From: Glebionis coronaria
Taxonomy: Eukaryota; Streptophyta; Magnoliopsida; Asterales; Asteraceae
Length of the DNA stretch: 64,000 bases
Assembly: GCA_025667525.1 (NCBI GenBank)
Contig: JANFOE010000191.1
Coordinates: 620,001 to 684,000, forward strand
Direction: 5' to 3'
The position numbers and the translations under genes were made by a program. Below, piece after piece: positions 61,483 to 64,000 of this stretch (position 1 is its first letter; each line of letters starts with the position of its first letter). The notes under the pieces were generated by a model. The model did not search any database, was not told the DNA's origin, and saw only the letters and a program-made list of their open reading frames with translations.

Positions 61483-63003
61483 TGTGAAAACACTTATCCT
61501 TTTGCCACTTAATTATAATAAAAACCAAGCCAAAACGTGTATTTAATGTCGTAAAAGTCGGAATTATGCGTGGTTTATGTTTTTGTTGTGTTTTAGGACC
61601 AAAATATGAAAAGGGAAGAAAACACGGGCTTTCACGGGCTTTTAACGAAGAAAAAGACAAAAGACGAAGTCAAAAGATCAAAAGTGCAAGAAAAACGGAA
61701 GTCAAAGGCCTATTCTGAAGATTTATCGAAGAAAAAGTCTAAATACGGAAGTTTGACTAAGTCGAAGAACCAAGTCTACAAAAAGAAGGAAATTAGAAGA
61801 CGCGTTCATTTTATCATTCGACTAATCCCGAGACAAAGTCGAGAAAGACGAGTTATTTAAAAAGACGAGAAGACAAAAGGAAGAAATATGGAAGCATCCT
61901 ACCAACTCTCCTCTCCTATAAATACTCCCCTACAACTTCATTTTTAGAGTTAGTCATTTTTTTAGTAGTTCATATCTTGTAGAGAGAAGTAGGAGTAGGT
62001 ACTTCTACTTTCTCTCTAGATTTCTTTCACTTTCTTTCAAGTTTTAAGCTTTTCACTTTAATTTTGTATTTGAATCTTTAATAGTCAAGTTTAATTTCAA
62101 GCTTTTTATAATCATTCTCATACTTCCTTTCTTGTTTTAATCTTTTGTTTGATTCGGTATACGTATGTAGTTTGTTTCATCTTGATGTTTATTTGATTAA
62201 AGTGCTTATTTTTCCATTGTTATAATCTTTTTCATGCGATTGATGTTCTTACTTTTTTGTGCTTTTTGCTTATTTCATGTTAGCTTATTTTTATTTAAGT
62301 GTTTTTAAAAGTTTACTCTTTTTAAAGTTGATTTTATAAATCTTGCTTATTTAGTGTTTTGAAAGTTTTTCATTCGTGGCTTATTTAGTTCTTCTTAATA
62401 TTGATTTGGTTAAGTTTTTGGTAAATGCTTATTAGAAAAGTGCTTATTTGGTTTTTGCTTATTTTCCTTTTACATTCCATCGTAAAGTCTTAAGGTTTTT
62501 TAAGGTTCTGATCGAGTATTGTGATCGCATAAGCGTTAGGGTTTCTACTTGCGATCAAATACTGCGATCAAATACTGTGATCACAAGCTGCGATCAAAGA
62601 CTGCGATGGCTTGTTGCGATCCTGGTTGCGATCCTGGTTGCGATCCTAGTTACGATCTATTTTTATACCGTATTATTTTCAAATTTATTTTCCCCGCCAT
62701 TTTTCTTTAGGTTTATTTTCAAATTGCTTTGTTTTATTTTATTTTAATTTCAAATTTACTTTTAGTTAAGTTTTTATTTACTTTAATTTCCTTGTTATTT
62801 CGTTTAAATCTTTCATTGAAGCTTTAATCAGTTTATCGTTTTTGTTATTTTGTCATTTACTTTAAAGTTTGCATTTTTAATTTAAAATAGATACTCAACA
62901 ACATTTTCATTTATTCACCAAGAACGACTGAGTCACACGTTAAACCGGAAATCAATTCGAATCGAGTCGAGACAAAACGAACTTTTTAAACTAGTAAAAC
63001 CCA
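61483..63003 (+). repeat. 5' LTR of NonAut-H, about 1.52 kb
   Basis: It begins TGTGAAAACACTTATCC. TATAAATA is near 61917-61924. It has a tight array of GCGATC words at 62551-62657 in the place of the 28-29 bp array of NonAut-D. The end is placed at ACCCA by alignment with NonAut-D, uncertain by a few bases. Confidence 0.85.
62551..62657 (+). repeat. GCGATC array, 13- then 12-bp steps, in the NonAut-H LTR
   Basis: Words G[CT]GATC or near it start at 62551, 62564, 62577, 62590, 62603, 62616, 62628, 62640 and 62652. Steps are 13 bp five times, then 12 bp three times. Confidence 0.88.
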
Positions 63004-63012
63004 GTTATAAAA

Positions 63013-63027
63013 TGGCTCCGCTGCCGG
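63013..63027 (+). other. Primer binding site of NonAut-H
   Basis: TGGCTCCGCTGCCGG; one base different from NonAut-D. Confidence 0.8.
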
Positions 63028-63278
63028 CTCTTTTCGTGAAGATTAACGGTTTTTTGTGAGAGACGCGTTGGATTTTGGGATCCGTTCACTTTTGAACGTT
63101 ATTTTTCGTGTCAAAAATTTTCAAAAAAATACATAAAAATTAAAATTTTCAAAAATCCAAAAACATTTAAATATCATAAAAAGCATTTCTTTTCAAAAGT
63201 TTTGAATCCATAAATATTCCTCTTAATCCTGTATTGTGTTTAATTCTTTTTCTCAACCTCTCTTATTTTTAATTCTTC

Positions 63279-64000
63279 ATGGATTCGTATGTCTATTACG
63301 TAGGGTGTGGGAGACCATTGTATGGTTTTCAAACATGTCAATGGTGTACATGTGAGCGGTGCACAAATGATATCGACAATACACACTTTGGGTTTTGTCC
63401 ATCGTGCAATTCGATTAACTCATCTTTTGCTACTAATGCATTTACTCCCCCCTCTTGCATATATTGTGGAAGCGATTCTCATTGGCATGTTTCGTGTCCG
63501 ATTCGATACCCGTCTCATGACGAGCAAGAACCGGGTTACAATTATGACAATGGTATTAGCTATCCACAAGACGCACTGGGTTTTTCTCAATACCCGTGTT
63601 GCAAAAATTGTAGGGGCCCTCACGATACCTTTTCTTATTAGCCGATGAATTATTATGAGCCAAATATGTGTTCTCATTCTTCTCAACCTATGAATTATTA
63701 TGAGACAAATCCGTGTTCTAATTCTTCTCAGCCGATGAATTATTATGAGCCACATCTGTGCTATAATTCTGGTTTTCAAAATTTTGAGCCCCCACAATAC
63801 TCCCTCGATCATCAACCCTCTTTTGCAATTCCTGATGAGTCACTAGCCACCCTTTTGAATCAAGTTCTTAAAATCAATGAATGTTTCAATAAATACCTCG
63901 AAAAATGTCAAAAGGATAATCAACAAGATCAAGTATCTAATCTTAGTGATTATACTCCTCCTCTTGTGTGTCCATACTATTATGATGATGATGACGATGA
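63279..64000 (+). pseudogene. Cys-rich ORF of NonAut-H, one stop, open at the right edge
   Basis: Starts MDSYVYYVGCGRPLYGFQTC, homologous to the NonAut-D ORF. It keeps the CxCxxC cluster (CQWCTCERC), the CX2CX4HX4C knuckle (CIYCGSDSHWHVSC) and most of the second knuckle region (CKNCRGPHDTFSY). A TAG at 63639 then interrupts the frame where D reads a Cys codon. After it the frame continues with three PMNYYE repeats, a coiled-coil-like stretch and YYYDDDDD to the edge, reading through at the position of the D TAA. The stops in D and H are at different places, so the shared ancestor probably had the full ORF. Confidence 0.82.

Larger units (their letters stand above)
61483..64000 (+). mobile_element. 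NonAut-H: second member of the NonAut-D family, runs off the right edge
   Basis: 5' LTR 61483 to about 63003, primer site, and the first part of the same Cys-rich ORF as NonAut-D. It lies in the 3' UTR of Athila-G. Many substitutions separate it from D, so the family is older than either insertion. Confidence 0.88.

Overview
The window is repeat DNA from a plant nuclear genome. I find no host gene, no rRNA and no functional tRNA gene. Retrotransposon types, plant-style LTRs (TG...CA ends, TATA boxes, plant-tRNA primer sites) and two SIRE-type copia elements with a long third ORF all point to a eudicot. The style of these ORFs and of the acidic ORFs in the non-autonomous elements makes me favour Asteraceae. 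That is recognition from memory, not a search.

Layout, as a stack of nested insertions (letters are mine). Copia-B (+ strand, 11305-48412, its 5' end beyond the left edge) is the oldest host on the left. Copia-A (- strand, left edge to 11304) sits in the gag gene of B. Athila-C (Ty3/gypsy, 19297-45691, 4-kb LTRs, 5-bp duplication CCTGC) sits in ORF3 of B. Athila-C carries two younger insertions: NonAut-D (23834-30916, a 7.1-kb LTR element without pol) in its leader, and NonAut-E (34456-37409, a 2.95-kb LTR element with no credible gene) in its reverse transcriptase. Right of B lies a 400-bp array of a TTGCGAGATT motif. Then comes a Del/Tekay-like LTR with the start of its internal region (Del-F, 48839-52073). 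A second Athila relative (Athila-G, from 52074) interrupts F, and a second member of the D family (NonAut-H, from 61483) runs off the right edge.

Working parts. A keeps an almost intact gag and pol: two in-frame stops and a gag/pol frame change. Its long ORF3 is split by one frame change and runs off the left edge. B is a pseudogene throughout. C has gag, protease, RT, RNase H and integrase, broken by nonsense codons, small frameshifts and E. G has gag and protease, but a 483-residue acidic ORF stands where RT and integrase should be. D and H share a Cys-rich, zinc-knuckle ORF and no enzymes, so they should depend on a partner for enzymes.

Most unusual signals: (1) short motifs placed on a 21-bp lattice, both in A (coding and non-coding) and in the unrelated small element E; (2) an LTR hairpin in C and G with three compensatory base-pair changes; (3) a three-hairpin 3' UTR module shared by C, D and G; (4) three paired telo-box hairpins in E; (5) a conserved peptide, E-D-x(2)-F-[DN]-P-G, in the acidic ORFs of D and G.
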